Of a stretch of 64,000 nucleotides of DNA, positions 16,178 to 27,311 are shown one piece after another (position 1 is the stretch's first letter; each line of letters starts with the position of its first letter). Both the position numbers and the translations under genes were made by a program. The notes beneath the pieces are model-generated. The model was given only the letters and a program-made list of their open reading frames with translations. It searched no databases and was not told the DNA's origin. The DNA is taken from assembly GCA_016182845.1 (NCBI GenBank), contig JACPFT010000021.1:18878-82877 (forward strand), written 5' to 3'. This DNA is from Gammaproteobacteria bacterium (GTDB lineage Bacteria > Pseudomonadota > Gammaproteobacteria > Enterobacterales > Permianibacteraceae).

Positions 16178-17301
16178 GGAGCCTCGTCGCCTGTTGCCTG
16201 AGCCTGCTGCTGGCCGCCTGTGCCGCCCCCCGCTGTCCGGCGCCGGCCAAGCCGGCCGCGCCCAGCCTGGTGCCCGTGGCGTTTTCCGAACTCCCCGACT
16301 GGCGAAGCGCCGATCCGCGCCCGGCCCTGGCCGCCCTGCGCCTGTCCTGTCAACCCCTGGCCAAGAAACCGGAATGGCAGGGCCTCTGCGCCGAGGCCCA
16401 TGCTCTGGATGGTGAAGACGCGAACGTCGTGCGCCGCTTTTTCGAGGCCCGCTTCGCGCCCCATGCCCTGCAGAATGCGGAAGGCGTGCGCGAGGGCCTC
16501 ATCACCGGCTATTTCGAGCCGGTCCTGAACGGCAGCCGCAGCCCCGATGCCCGCTTCCGCTACCCGGTCTATGCCCCGCCCGCCGATATGATCACCGTGG
16601 AGCTGGCCCAGCTCTACCCCGAGCTCAAGGGTCTGCGCCTGCGCGGCCGGCTGGAAGGCAACAAGCTAGTGCCCTATGCCGATCGCGCCGCCATCGACGC
16701 CGGCGAGGCGACGGGCTTGAAGGGCCGGGAACTGCTCTGGGTGGACGATCCCCTGGCCCTCTTCTTCCTGCAGGTCCAGGGTTCGGGCCGGGTGAAACTC
16801 GAAAACGGCGAGGTACTGAGGCTAGGCTATGCCGATCAGAACGGCCATCCCTACCGCGCCGTGGGCAAGAAGCTCATCGCCCTGGGCGAGATCCCGGCGG
16901 AAAAAATGTCCATGCAGGCCATCCTGGCTTGGGCACAGGCGCATCCGGCGCGAGTGACCGATCTGCTCAACTACAACCCCAGCTATGTGTTCTTCCGCGA
17001 GCTGCCGGGCCTCACCGGCGGCCCCTTGGGCTCCCAGGGCGTACCGCTCACTGACGGCCATAGCCTGGCCGTGGACCCGAAGCACATCCCCCTGGGCAGC
17101 CCGGTGTTCATCGCGACCCGCGACGCGAAGACCGACGAGAGCCTGCACCGGCTGGCCATCGCCCAGGACACCGGCGGCGCCATACGCGGCGAAGTGCGCG
17201 CCGATCTGTTTGTCGGCACCGGCCCGGCGGCCGGCGAGACCGCCGGCCTGATGAAGCAGAAGGGACGGCTCTGGGTCTTGCTGCCCAGGATCAAGCCTTA
17301 G
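16174..17301 (+). CDS. mltA: Membrane-bound lytic murein transglycosylase A (MltA)
   Basis: A 375-residue outer-membrane lipoprotein that cleaves peptidoglycan with 1,6-anhydro product formation. I chose the GTG at 16174 because it overlaps the uvrD stop (GTGA), has a GGAGG 4 bases upstream, and places the lipobox LLAAC at a normal distance; an ATG at 16138 is in frame but buried in uvrD. The MltA barrel contains GLITGYFEPVL, and the C-terminal 3D domain contains the catalytic region LAIAQDTGGAIRG with RADLFVGTG. Translational coupling with uvrD is likely. Confidence 0.92.
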   Translation: MRSLVACCLSLLLAACAAPRCPAPAKPAAPSLVPVAFSELPDWRSADPRPALAALRLSCQPLAKKPEWQGLCAEAHALDGEDANVVRRFFEARFAPHALQNAEGVREGLITGYFEPVLNGSRSPDARFRYPVYAPPADMITVELAQLYPELKGLRLRGRLEGNKLVPYADRAAIDAGEATGLKGRELLWVDDPLALFFLQVQGSGRVKLENGEVLRLGYADQNGHPYRAVGKKLIALGEIPAEKMSMQAILAWAQAHPARVTDLLNYNPSYVFFRELPGLTGGPLGSQGVPLTDGHSLAVDPKHIPLGSPVFIATRDAKTDESLHRLAIAQDTGGAIRGEVRADLFVGTGPAAGETAGLMKQKGRLWVLLPRIKP

Positions 17302-17309
17302 CGCCTGCC

Positions 17310-17723
17310 ATGTTGAATATCACCGACCACCTGGCCATCGCCGACGACGAGGTCGAGTTCAGCGCCATCCGTGCCCAGGGCGCGGGCGGACAGAACGTCA
17401 ACAAGGTCGCCTCGGCGGTGCATCTGCGCTTCGACATCCGCGCCTCTTCCCTGCCGGAGCGGCTGAAGGAGCGCCTCCTGGCCCTGAACGACCAGCGCAT
17501 CACCAAGGACGGCGTCATCGTCATCAAGGCCCAGCAGTTCCGCACCCAGGAGGACAACCGCGAGGACGCCCTGAAACGCCTGGCGGAACTGATCCGCAGC
17601 GCCACCATCGTCTGCAAGCCGCGCATCCCCACCCGCCCGACGCGCGGTTCCCAGACCCGGCGCCTGGAGGGCAAGACCCGCCGCGCCGCCATCAAGTCCG
17701 GGCGCAAGCCGGTGTCGGAATAA
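17310..17723 (+). CDS. arfB: Alternative ribosome-rescue factor ArfB (peptidyl-tRNA hydrolase YaeJ)
   Basis: A 137-residue protein with the catalytic GGQ motif at 26-28 (RAQGAGGQNVNKV) and a basic C-terminal tail (TRRLEGKTRRAAIKSGRKP) that enters the empty mRNA channel of stalled ribosomes. Size and motif position match E. coli YaeJ. It lies 8 bases after mltA and probably forms the third gene of a uvrD-mltA-arfB transcript. Confidence 0.93.
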   Translation: MLNITDHLAIADDEVEFSAIRAQGAGGQNVNKVASAVHLRFDIRASSLPERLKERLLALNDQRITKDGVIVIKAQQFRTQEDNREDALKRLAELIRSATIVCKPRIPTRPTRGSQTRRLEGKTRRAAIKSGRKPVSE

Positions 17724-17728
17724 GCCTC

Positions 17729-17755
17729 CCCCCTCTCGCCCATATGGAGAAGGGG
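17729..17755. terminator. Weak palindrome between convergent arfB and carbonic anhydrase genes
   Basis: An imperfect inverted repeat centred on CATATG, with a C-rich left arm and a G-rich right arm, fills the 33-base gap between the two convergent stop codons. It could act as a bidirectional terminator; there is no T-run. Confidence 0.25.
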
Positions 17756-17756
17756 T

Positions 17757-18491
17757 TCATTCCTCCACCACCCGCCCATGGAGCGGCTGCACCGGCCGCG
17801 CATTGCCGTGCTCGAACAAGTCCTTGAATTGCTTGAGCTGCTCGGCGCTGGCGCTGACCGGTTGCTTGAGCAACAGCCATTGCACGCCCTCGGAGCAGGG
17901 CGGCGTGGTCAGCGAACCGGGGAAGCGGTAGTAATCGCGGCCGGCGGGCAGGAGGCGCTCCGGATTGACCGCCAGCTCCAGTTCGGCCTTCTCGCCGCCC
18001 TCCTTGGGCATGGTCTCCCAGAGCGGCTTGAGCGCCGCGCTCTCCGCGCCTTCCTGGTAGAGCGCGCCGATCACCGCCAGATGGCCTTCGGCGTCGGCAT
18101 GGACCAGATGCACTTCCAGGGGAAAGCTCTTGCCCTGGATGCGGTTCTCGCTGGGGGCGTGGAAATGGAACTGCTTGAACTGGTATTGGCGCCCGCCGTA
18201 CTCCAGGCTGCCGCCCACCGGCACATTGACCTGGATGGTGTGGCCGTTGTGGACGATTTCGCCGCGCGCATAGGCGTAGCGGGGCGCCAGCGCCGGCAGG
18301 TCCGTGTCCTCGGTGGCCTGGATGTCCACCGGCGACTGCTCCTTGCCCGAGCCGCAGACGGCGAAGTGCTCGTCCAGGCCGGCCCAGTGCGCCGGCCCTT
18401 CCTCGCCTTCGTAGCTCCAATGGGGGCCGTCGGAGGCGAGGCCCAGAGCGGGCAGCAGGACGAAGGACAGGACGGCGAGGGAACGCGGCAT
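17757..18491 (-). CDS. Periplasmic alpha-class carbonic anhydrase
   Basis: A 244-residue protein with a signal peptide (MPRSLAVLSFVLLPALGLAS). Alpha-CA hallmarks are present: WSYEGEEGPAHW near the N-terminus, zinc ligands His109 and His111 (FKQFHFHAPSE) and His128 (EVHLVH), and the LTTPPCSEGVQW segment. The cysteine pair expected to form the disulfide is present (CGSGKEQSPVDI and PPCSE). It interconverts CO2 and bicarbonate in the periplasm. A GGAG lies 8 bases before the ATG. It is downstream of pepQ on the same strand with a 74-base gap. Confidence 0.93.
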   Translation of the reverse strand: MPRSLAVLSFVLLPALGLASDGPHWSYEGEEGPAHWAGLDEHFAVCGSGKEQSPVDIQATEDTDLPALAPRYAYARGEIVHNGHTIQVNVPVGGSLEYGGRQYQFKQFHFHAPSENRIQGKSFPLEVHLVHADAEGHLAVIGALYQEGAESAALKPLWETMPKEGGEKAELELAVNPERLLPAGRDYYRFPGSLTTPPCSEGVQWLLLKQPVSASAEQLKQFKDLFEHGNARPVQPLHGRVVEE

Positions 18492-18565
18492 GGTGGATGC
18501 TCCGGTCTTGAGTTTCAGGCAAGTATCGCCCAAAGCGGAGAATCCACCAGGTGGCCGGTGAGGGA

Positions 18566-19900
18566 TTAGACCCCCAGCGCCCGGAAGGCGTCGCGGGTGA
18601 AGTTCTCGATGCCCTCGTCCTTCACCAGGATATTGTCCTCGATGCGGATGCCGCCGCAGGGCAGGAAGGCTTCGACCTTGTCCCAGTTCACCGCGCCGGC
18701 GTGCTCGCCGTGGCGCAGCTCGTTGAGCAGGCTGGGGATGAAATACAGACCCGGCTCGATGGTGAAGACCTGGCCGGCTTCGAGCCGACGGGTCAGGCGC
18801 AGGAAGGGATGCTGGCCCGGGGGCGGGTTCCTGCCGCCCTCGTAGGCCGCCTGGTGGCCGCCCACGTCGTGGACCTGCAGGCCCAGGAAATGCCCTAGGC
18901 CGTGGGCGAAGAAGGTGTTGCAGACATTGGTTTCCAGACAGGCCTCGGGCGAGAGGCGCACGATGTCGAAGTCCTGGAGAATCCGGGCGATGCGCAGATG
19001 GGCGTCGACATGGTAGTCGGTGTAGACGGTGCCGGCCTTGATCGTGCCGATGAGATCCCGCTGCATGGCGTCCATGGCCGCGATCAGGTCCTTGAACTCG
19101 CCGTCCCGGTAGGCGTAGGTGCGGGTGATGTCGGCGGCATAGCCGTTGACCGAGGCGCCGCCGTCGATCAGGAAGGCATGCAGGTCCTCGGGGGCATGGC
19201 GCCGGGCCGTGCACTCGTGGTAGTGCAGCACGGCGGCGTCCTGGTTCAGGGCGATGATATTGCCATAGGGCAGTTCATGCTCCATGTGCCCGGTGGCCTT
19301 CAGGTATTCCAGGTGGATTTCCAGGGTGGACAGGCCGGCGTGGAAGGCGTTGCGCGCCGCCACGTGGCCGCGCGCCGCGCGCTCGTTGGCGAGGCGGATG
19401 CAGTCCTGCTCGTAGCCGGTCTTGACCGCGCGCACCCAGTTCAGGCGGGCGACGAGCTCCTCCGGGTTCTGGGCCGCACCCGGCAGCCAGTCGCCGAAGC
19501 GGCTATCCCATTCGCCCAGGAAGGCGGTCTTGCCCAGGTTGCGCAGGAAGTCTTTCGCCTCGTCCGGCTTGCGCAGGACGCGCACCACGCAGTGCTCGAC
19601 CCAATCGCCTTCCGGCTCGCCGGCCACCTTGTGCCAGTAGTCCACCGGCTGGTAATAGAGCACTTCCGGCAGCGCGCCGCGCCGGATGACCAGCCAGCAG
19701 TTCGGGTTGTCGACGATGGGCAGCCAGGTCTTGAAATGGGGATTGACCTTGAACGGGTAGCTCATGTCGTCCAGGAACTGGTAGTGCAGGGCCCCGGCGA
19801 AGATGGCTAGGCTGTCAAAGCCGGTGTCGGCCAGGATGGCGTCGGTGCGCGTGCGCAGGGTCTGGATATGCTCGCGGTACAGGGCGGAGAGTGCGGTCAT
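18566..19900 (-). CDS. pepQ: Xaa-Pro dipeptidase PepQ
   Basis: A 444-residue cytosolic metallopeptidase of the M24 pita-bread fold that splits X-Pro dipeptides. The start at 19900 (MTALSALYREH) aligns with E. coli PepQ (443 residues); an in-frame ATG at 19921 adds seven unlikely residues. The five metal ligands are visible: Asp246 and Asp257 (FLIDGGASVNGYAADITRTY), His333/His337 region (FFAHGLGHFLG), Glu382 (FTIEPGLYF) and Glu421 (GGIRIEDN). It diverges from fadBA, the same arrangement as in E. coli, separated by a palindromic repeat. Confidence 0.93.
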   Translation of the reverse strand: MTALSALYREHIQTLRTRTDAILADTGFDSLAIFAGALHYQFLDDMSYPFKVNPHFKTWLPIVDNPNCWLVIRRGALPEVLYYQPVDYWHKVAGEPEGDWVEHCVVRVLRKPDEAKDFLRNLGKTAFLGEWDSRFGDWLPGAAQNPEELVARLNWVRAVKTGYEQDCIRLANERAARGHVAARNAFHAGLSTLEIHLEYLKATGHMEHELPYGNIIALNQDAAVLHYHECTARRHAPEDLHAFLIDGGASVNGYAADITRTYAYRDGEFKDLIAAMDAMQRDLIGTIKAGTVYTDYHVDAHLRIARILQDFDIVRLSPEACLETNVCNTFFAHGLGHFLGLQVHDVGGHQAAYEGGRNPPPGQHPFLRLTRRLEAGQVFTIEPGLYFIPSLLNELRHGEHAGAVNWDKVEAFLPCGGIRIEDNILVKDEGIENFTRDAFRALGV

Positions 19901-19944
19901 GGCGGATCTCGTCGTGGGCATTGCTGAGCCCGGAATGTAAAGCA

Positions 19945-20028
19945 GCCGTTCGTCCTGAGCCTGTCGAAGGATGAACGGCTGCGCTCACCAACGCCATTCG
20001 CGGTTCGACAGGCTCACCGCGAACGGCT
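19945..20028. repeat. Two-arm palindromic interspersed repeat (family A, copy 1)
   Basis: Arm 1 (19945-19980) contains CGTCCTGAGCCTGTCGAAGG. Arm 2 (19997-20028) contains GGTTCGACAGGCTCACCGCG, which is arm 1 inverted. Each arm also folds on itself (GCCGTTC ... GAACGGC). The same family recurs at 22454-22534 and 24781-24870, each time in an intergenic gap. Confidence 0.8.
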
Positions 20029-20159
20029 TACCCGAAGCCTTCCATCATAGCGGTTTCCTTCGCCACGATCTTGGCCTCTGCCCTCGCGTCCCGCCCCCCA
20101 TCCCGCCAAGTTCGGCGCTATATTCAGGGTTTCCCTTGCACGCCGCTTGTGCCCGATCA

Positions 20160-20176
20160 AACAGGTCTAACCAGTA
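20160..20176. promoter_or_regulatory. FadR-like operator at the fadBA promoter
   Basis: The sequence AACAGGTCTAACCAGTA matches the FadR consensus AACTGGTCNGACCNGTT at 14 of 17 positions, counting the two unconstrained ones. It ends 3 bases before the -35 element, a position from which bound FadR would block transcription until acyl-CoA is present. No fadR gene lies in the window. Confidence 0.5.
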
Positions 20177-20179
20177 CCC

Positions 20180-20209
20180 TTGCCCTTTTCGGCCGGCCCC
20201 GGCTAGTAT
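20180..20209 (+). promoter_or_regulatory. Sigma-70-like promoter of fadBA
   Basis: TTGCCC (20180-20185) and TAGTAT (20204-20209) are separated by 18 bases. The fadB ATG follows 57 bases after the -10. Confidence 0.4.
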
Positions 20210-20266
20210 TCGGTGGTTTTGCACTGCACGATGCCGGCTCGACCGAGCCATTCACGGAGAACAGCA

Positions 20267-22417
<2,151 letters not shown>

Positions 22418-22431
22418 GTGCTAAGGCATAA

Positions 22432-22447
22432 GGCGGCTTGAGCCGCC
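22432..22447 (+). other. Short hairpin after fadB
   Basis: GGCGGCT and AGCCGCC pair perfectly around a TG loop, 14 bases after the fadB stop. There is no T-run, so it more likely protects the 3' end or attenuates than fully terminates, because fadA follows. Confidence 0.35.
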
Positions 22448-22453
22448 TCCGCT

Positions 22454-23754
<1,301 letters not shown>

Positions 23755-23770
23755 TCCGCGCCTGTCGACA

Positions 23771-23804
23771 AAAAGAAACCGGGGTCTGTCCCGGTTTCTT
23801 TTTT
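23771..23804 (+). terminator. Intrinsic terminator of fadBA
   Basis: A 13-bp perfect stem (AAAAGAAACCGGG pairing with CCCGGTTTCTTTT) with a 6-base loop runs into a T tract, 16 bases after the fadA stop. Confidence 0.9.
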
Positions 23805-23924
23805 GTTTCACGTCACGAACTCGTGCAGTCCAAAAACTGAAGATAAGGCGAGTTTGCGACAGATCAACGCAGAGCCCGGCGTGCTGCGCTGCAATACGGA
23901 CCGAACTCCGCAGCAAGGCCCGCC

Positions 23925-24722
23925 ATGTCCCTCTTCGTTCGCCTCTTCCTGCTCTGCGCCGGCCTCCTGGCCGCCTGCCCCAGCCCAGCCGACACCGATC
24001 TGATGGCCTCGCTGCCGGACACCATCAACCGCGCGGCGCGCCAACGCATGCTCTCCCAGCGCCTGGCCAAGGCCTGGCTGATGCAGGCCACGGGCAACCA
24101 GGGCGCGCAAGGCAGTGCCGAGCTCTTGGAGAGCACCGCCCAGTTCGACAAGAACCTCAAGTTGCTAGCCGAACCGGCCCGCCTTCTGGCCCTGGGCCCG
24201 GCCTGGGAACAGGCCAATAGCCGCTGGCAGGCCCTGCGCGCCAGTCTGGGCGGAACCAAGAACAAGGAACTGGCGGCGCGACTGCTCAAGGAGAGCAACG
24301 AGCTCCTGCGCAGCTGCGATGCCTTCGTCAGCCAGCTAACCCAGAAAGCCGGGCATTCCGGCGCCAAGCGCATCGCCCTCGCGGGCCTGTCGCGCATGCT
24401 CTCCCAACGCCTGGCCAAGGCCTATCTGGCCAAGTCCTGGCAAGTGCCCTACCCGGGCCTGCAGCGGGAGATCGACAGCAGCCAGCAGGAGTTCGACAGC
24501 ATCTTGAGCGTGCTCCTGGTCGGCGGCGGGGACGATGCCCAGACCCGCGAGCACTTGCATAGCCTGCAGGGCGAGTGGATGCAGACCAAGGCGGCCCTGC
24601 GCCAGGGGCAGGAGGGCAGCTTCGCGCCGGAGGCCATGCTGGCGGCCAGCGCGCGGCTCCTGGTCCTGGCCGAGGCCCTGACCCAGGATTACCAGCGCCT
24701 GGGCATGGCGGCGAGGCGATAA
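23925..24722 (+). CDS. Lipoprotein with two PilJ/NarX-type sensor (P-box-like) repeats
   Basis: A 265-residue protein whose signal peptide ends in the lipobox LLAAC (Cys18), so a lipoprotein is predicted. Two copies of the type IV pili methyl-accepting-transducer N-terminal motif are visible: ARQRMLSQRLAKAWLMQ at about 38-54 and LSRMLSQRLAKAYLAKS at about 155-171, each heading a helical segment. In NarX/PilJ proteins this motif forms a ligand-binding four-helix bundle fused to a signalling domain. Here no signalling domain follows, so it may bind a small anion or act as a periplasmic accessory. It stands alone after the fadBA terminator. Confidence 0.7.
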   Translation: MSLFVRLFLLCAGLLAACPSPADTDLMASLPDTINRAARQRMLSQRLAKAWLMQATGNQGAQGSAELLESTAQFDKNLKLLAEPARLLALGPAWEQANSRWQALRASLGGTKNKELAARLLKESNELLRSCDAFVSQLTQKAGHSGAKRIALAGLSRMLSQRLAKAYLAKSWQVPYPGLQREIDSSQQEFDSILSVLLVGGGDDAQTREHLHSLQGEWMQTKAALRQGQEGSFAPEAMLAASARLLVLAEALTQDYQRLGMAARR

Positions 24723-24780
24723 GCGTCAGTCAACTCTAAGGCGGGAATGGCGGGCAGCCGCTCAGTTAAGGAGAAAATCG

Positions 24781-24870
24781 CCGTTCGTCCTGAGCCTGTC
24801 GAAGGATGAATGGGCATTTTCTCCGTGGGAAACACGCCGTCCATGGTTCGACAAGCTCACCACGAACGGC
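24781..24870. repeat. Two-arm palindromic interspersed repeat (family A, copy 3)
   Basis: Arm 1 (24781-24813) contains CGTCCTGAGCCTGTCGAAGG; arm 2 (24838-24870) contains GGTTCGACAAGCTCACCACG, with one change (C to A) from the other copies. The 24-base spacer is unrelated to those of the other copies. It lies between the convergent lipoprotein and solute-binding-protein genes. Confidence 0.8.
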
Positions 24871-24921
24871 TTATCTAAACGGTATTGTTCTACGCTCGTG
24901 GTTTACGCTCCAAGACGGAGT

Positions 24922-25737
24922 TCAGTAGCGGGCGAAGATGGCGTTCAACTGTCCGCCTTGCACCAGCTCGCGCAGGGCGCTGTTGACCTCCTGGAACTTC
25001 GCCTCGTCGAAGGACTTCTTGCCCAGCATCACGGAGATGTCCCCGGTGGTGAACTCCGTGCCCTGGGCCACGACCTTGGCGGTCAGCTCGCGCCGGCGCA
25101 GGTAATGGCCGGCCGCCACCGGATCGTCCAGGACGCCATCCACGCTCTTGTCCTGCAAGGCGGCATAATTGGCTTCGGAGACGCTGGCGGTGATGAACAG
25201 CGGCTCGTAGGCCGGCTGATCGCGCAGACCCTCGACCTCGGCGCCGAACACATAGCCCTCGGTCACCCCCAGCTTGAAGCCGGCCTTGAGCAGATCCTCC
25301 AGGCCCTTGTCCTTGCGCTCGGCCGCCTTGTCCGCCAGGACATAGAGGGCGAAGCGCTCGTTGCGGTAAGCGTCGGTGAACCAGGCGAATTGTTCGCGCT
25401 CGGGCGTCCGGCTCGCGCCGGCCAGGAGCTGGATGGAGCCTTCCTGCATGCCCTTGAGCAGATTGAGCCAGGAGTCCTCCTTGAAACTCAGCTTGCAGCC
25501 GGCCTTGTCGGCCAGGGCCTGGGCCACTTCCACGTCCAGGCCCTGCATCTGCCCGCCGGCGTCCTGGTACTGGTAAGGCTCCCAGGCATCCCAGCCCATG
25601 ACCCAAGTACAGGCCGTCTTGGCCGGCGCCGGCGCGGCGGCCTGAGGCGGCGTCTGCTTCGCCGGTTCCGATTTTTCGCCACAAGCAGAAAGGCCGAGAC
25701 TGACCGCGACAGTGACCGCATGGAACAGGATGCGCAT
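24922..25737 (-). CDS. Family 3 solute-binding lipoprotein (amino-acid/polar-compound type)
   Basis: A 271-residue protein with a lipobox LSAC (Cys19) and a Pro/Ala-rich tether. The SBP_bac_3 fold follows: WDAWEPYQYQDAGGQMQGLDVEVAQAL near the N-terminus, GASRTPEREQFAWFTDAY, and GVTEGYVFG at the second lobe. No ABC permease or ATPase is adjacent, so it is an orphan binding protein or a sensor component. Transcribed towards the repeat at 24781-24870. Confidence 0.78.
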   Translation of the reverse strand: MRILFHAVTVAVSLGLSACGEKSEPAKQTPPQAAAPAPAKTACTWVMGWDAWEPYQYQDAGGQMQGLDVEVAQALADKAGCKLSFKEDSWLNLLKGMQEGSIQLLAGASRTPEREQFAWFTDAYRNERFALYVLADKAAERKDKGLEDLLKAGFKLGVTEGYVFGAEVEGLRDQPAYEPLFITASVSEANYAALQDKSVDGVLDDPVAAGHYLRRRELTAKVVAQGTEFTTGDISVMLGKKSFDEAKFQEVNSALRELVQGGQLNAIFARY

Positions 25738-25921
25738 GGTGTTTCCCCGTGGGATGGTTTTTCTGTAACGGGGCCGCCACGAAACGAGACCCCCCCTTTA
25801 CAAGGAGTGTAGACCCGAGCGGAAAAACTGCGCACTCGACCAGGCAGATGTTTGCAACATATTGATTAGAAACAAGGTGATGGCGAAAGTCTCCCTGGCT
25901 CCCGCCCTCTACCGCGCCGCG

Positions 25922-27301
25922 TCAGGCGCTCATGAAGCCCAGATCCGCCGTGGCGAAGTTCGCCACATTGGGGAAGACCCGGGCCAATTCCTCCGTCTCC
26001 AGGCCGAACCAGCGAGCCAGGGTCGCGGCGTACTGGTCCACGGCGGTCGTGGGCAGGATGCGCCCGCCGCCCACGTCGTCGGTGCCTTCCAGCGCCAGGC
26101 TGGGCAGCCGGCCATAAACGTCTCCGCCCGCCACGGCCCCGCCCAGGAGTAGGTGATGGGAGCCCCAGCCGTGGTCCGTGCCGTCGCCGTTGCTGGTCAG
26201 GGTGCGGCCGAAGTCGGAGGCGGTGAATGCGGTGACGCTTTGGCTGATGCCCAGTTCCTCGGTGGCCGACAGGAAGGCCGCCAGGGCCTCGGCCAGCTGC
26301 TGGTAGAGGCCCGGCTGGTTCTGGTTCTGATCGTCGTGGGAATCGAAGCCGCCCAGGGTCACGAAGAACACCTGGCGCGACAGGCCGAAGTCCTCGCGGA
26401 TGGACAGCATCCGGGCCACCATCCTGAGCTGATCGCCCAGGCGGTTGTTAGCCGGGAAGGCGGTGGCCAGCGGCGGCGCGCCGGCCAGGCTCTGGTTGAT
26501 GCCGTCGGCCAGGGCATAGCTGCGCTGCTGGACCTCGGCGTAGGCCCGCTCGAACAGGCCGGCATTGCCGTCGAGGAGGCGCAGGAAGGCCGTGCGTCGG
26601 GACTGCTCGCGCTTGCCGCCCGTGGCCTTCAGGCCGGTGTAGGTGGCGGCGCCGCTGGAGCTCATGACATAGGGCATGCCCCCGGCGCCGACCTGGAAGG
26701 CATTGTTGCCGGCGATCGAGGTGTTCATGGACAGAAGACCCGACAGCTGCAGCTCGTCGGCGATGCGTCCGGCCCAGCCGGTACGCAGGTTGCTGACGCC
26801 GCGCAGGGTCTGCCACTGGCTCTGCTGGTCGTTGTGGGAGAAGAGCTGGGGCGGCAGGAGCACGGACTTGGCGAGGTATTGCTCCTTGGTCGTGGGCTGG
26901 ATCAGGGGGCCCACATTGGCCAGGAAGGCCAGCTGCCCGGACTCGAAGCGCGGCTTCAGGCTGGCGAAAGCCGGGTGCAGGCCTAGGCTGCCTTCGATGG
27001 GCGTGCGCGGGGCTATGGGCAGCAGGCTGTCCCTGGCCACCGCCAGGTTCTGGCGCGCCGCCTGATAGACGGCGTATTCGGCCGGCGAGCTGGGCGCCAG
27101 CATATTGAAGGCGTCGTTGCCGCCGTAGAGGAAGACGCAGACCAGGGCCTTGTAGTCCGGAAAGCTCTTGGCCATCAGCGGCGCGTCCAGCCCGAAGGCG
27201 GAGGCGGGCAGGATGCCGCCGGAAAAGCTGGCGAAGCCGAGGGTGCCGGCGGAAGCCAGTGCCTGGCGCAGGAAGGCGCGGCGGGTGGTGGTGGTGCTCA
27301 T
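25922..27301 (-). CDS. DUF1501 domain protein with Tat-type signal
   Basis: A 459-residue protein. The N-terminus TTTRRAFLRQALASAG carries a twin-arginine motif and hydrophobic stretch, indicating Tat export of a folded protein. The DUF1501 core shows VFLYGGNDAFNMLAP, SHNDQQSQWQT, LGGFDSHDDQNQ and TASDFGRTLTSNGDGTDHGWGSHH; these His/Asp-rich segments resemble the alkaline-phosphatase/sulfatase-like superfamily, so a hydrolase role is possible but unproven. It lies 10 bases after a DUF1800 gene, the usual pairing. Confidence 0.82.
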   Translation of the reverse strand: MSTTTTRRAFLRQALASAGTLGFASFSGGILPASAFGLDAPLMAKSFPDYKALVCVFLYGGNDAFNMLAPSSPAEYAVYQAARQNLAVARDSLLPIAPRTPIEGSLGLHPAFASLKPRFESGQLAFLANVGPLIQPTTKEQYLAKSVLLPPQLFSHNDQQSQWQTLRGVSNLRTGWAGRIADELQLSGLLSMNTSIAGNNAFQVGAGGMPYVMSSSGAATYTGLKATGGKREQSRRTAFLRLLDGNAGLFERAYAEVQQRSYALADGINQSLAGAPPLATAFPANNRLGDQLRMVARMLSIREDFGLSRQVFFVTLGGFDSHDDQNQNQPGLYQQLAEALAAFLSATEELGISQSVTAFTASDFGRTLTSNGDGTDHGWGSHHLLLGGAVAGGDVYGRLPSLALEGTDDVGGGRILPTTAVDQYAATLARWFGLETEELARVFPNVANFATADLGFMSA

Positions 27302-27311
27302 GGCGCGCTCC

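Larger units (their letters stand above)
19901..20266. other. pepQ-fadB divergent intergenic region
   Basis: These 366 bases contain a two-arm interspersed repeat (19945-20028), a FadR-like operator (20160-20176) and a sigma-70-like fadB promoter (20180-20209). No further ORF stands out. Confidence 0.6.
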
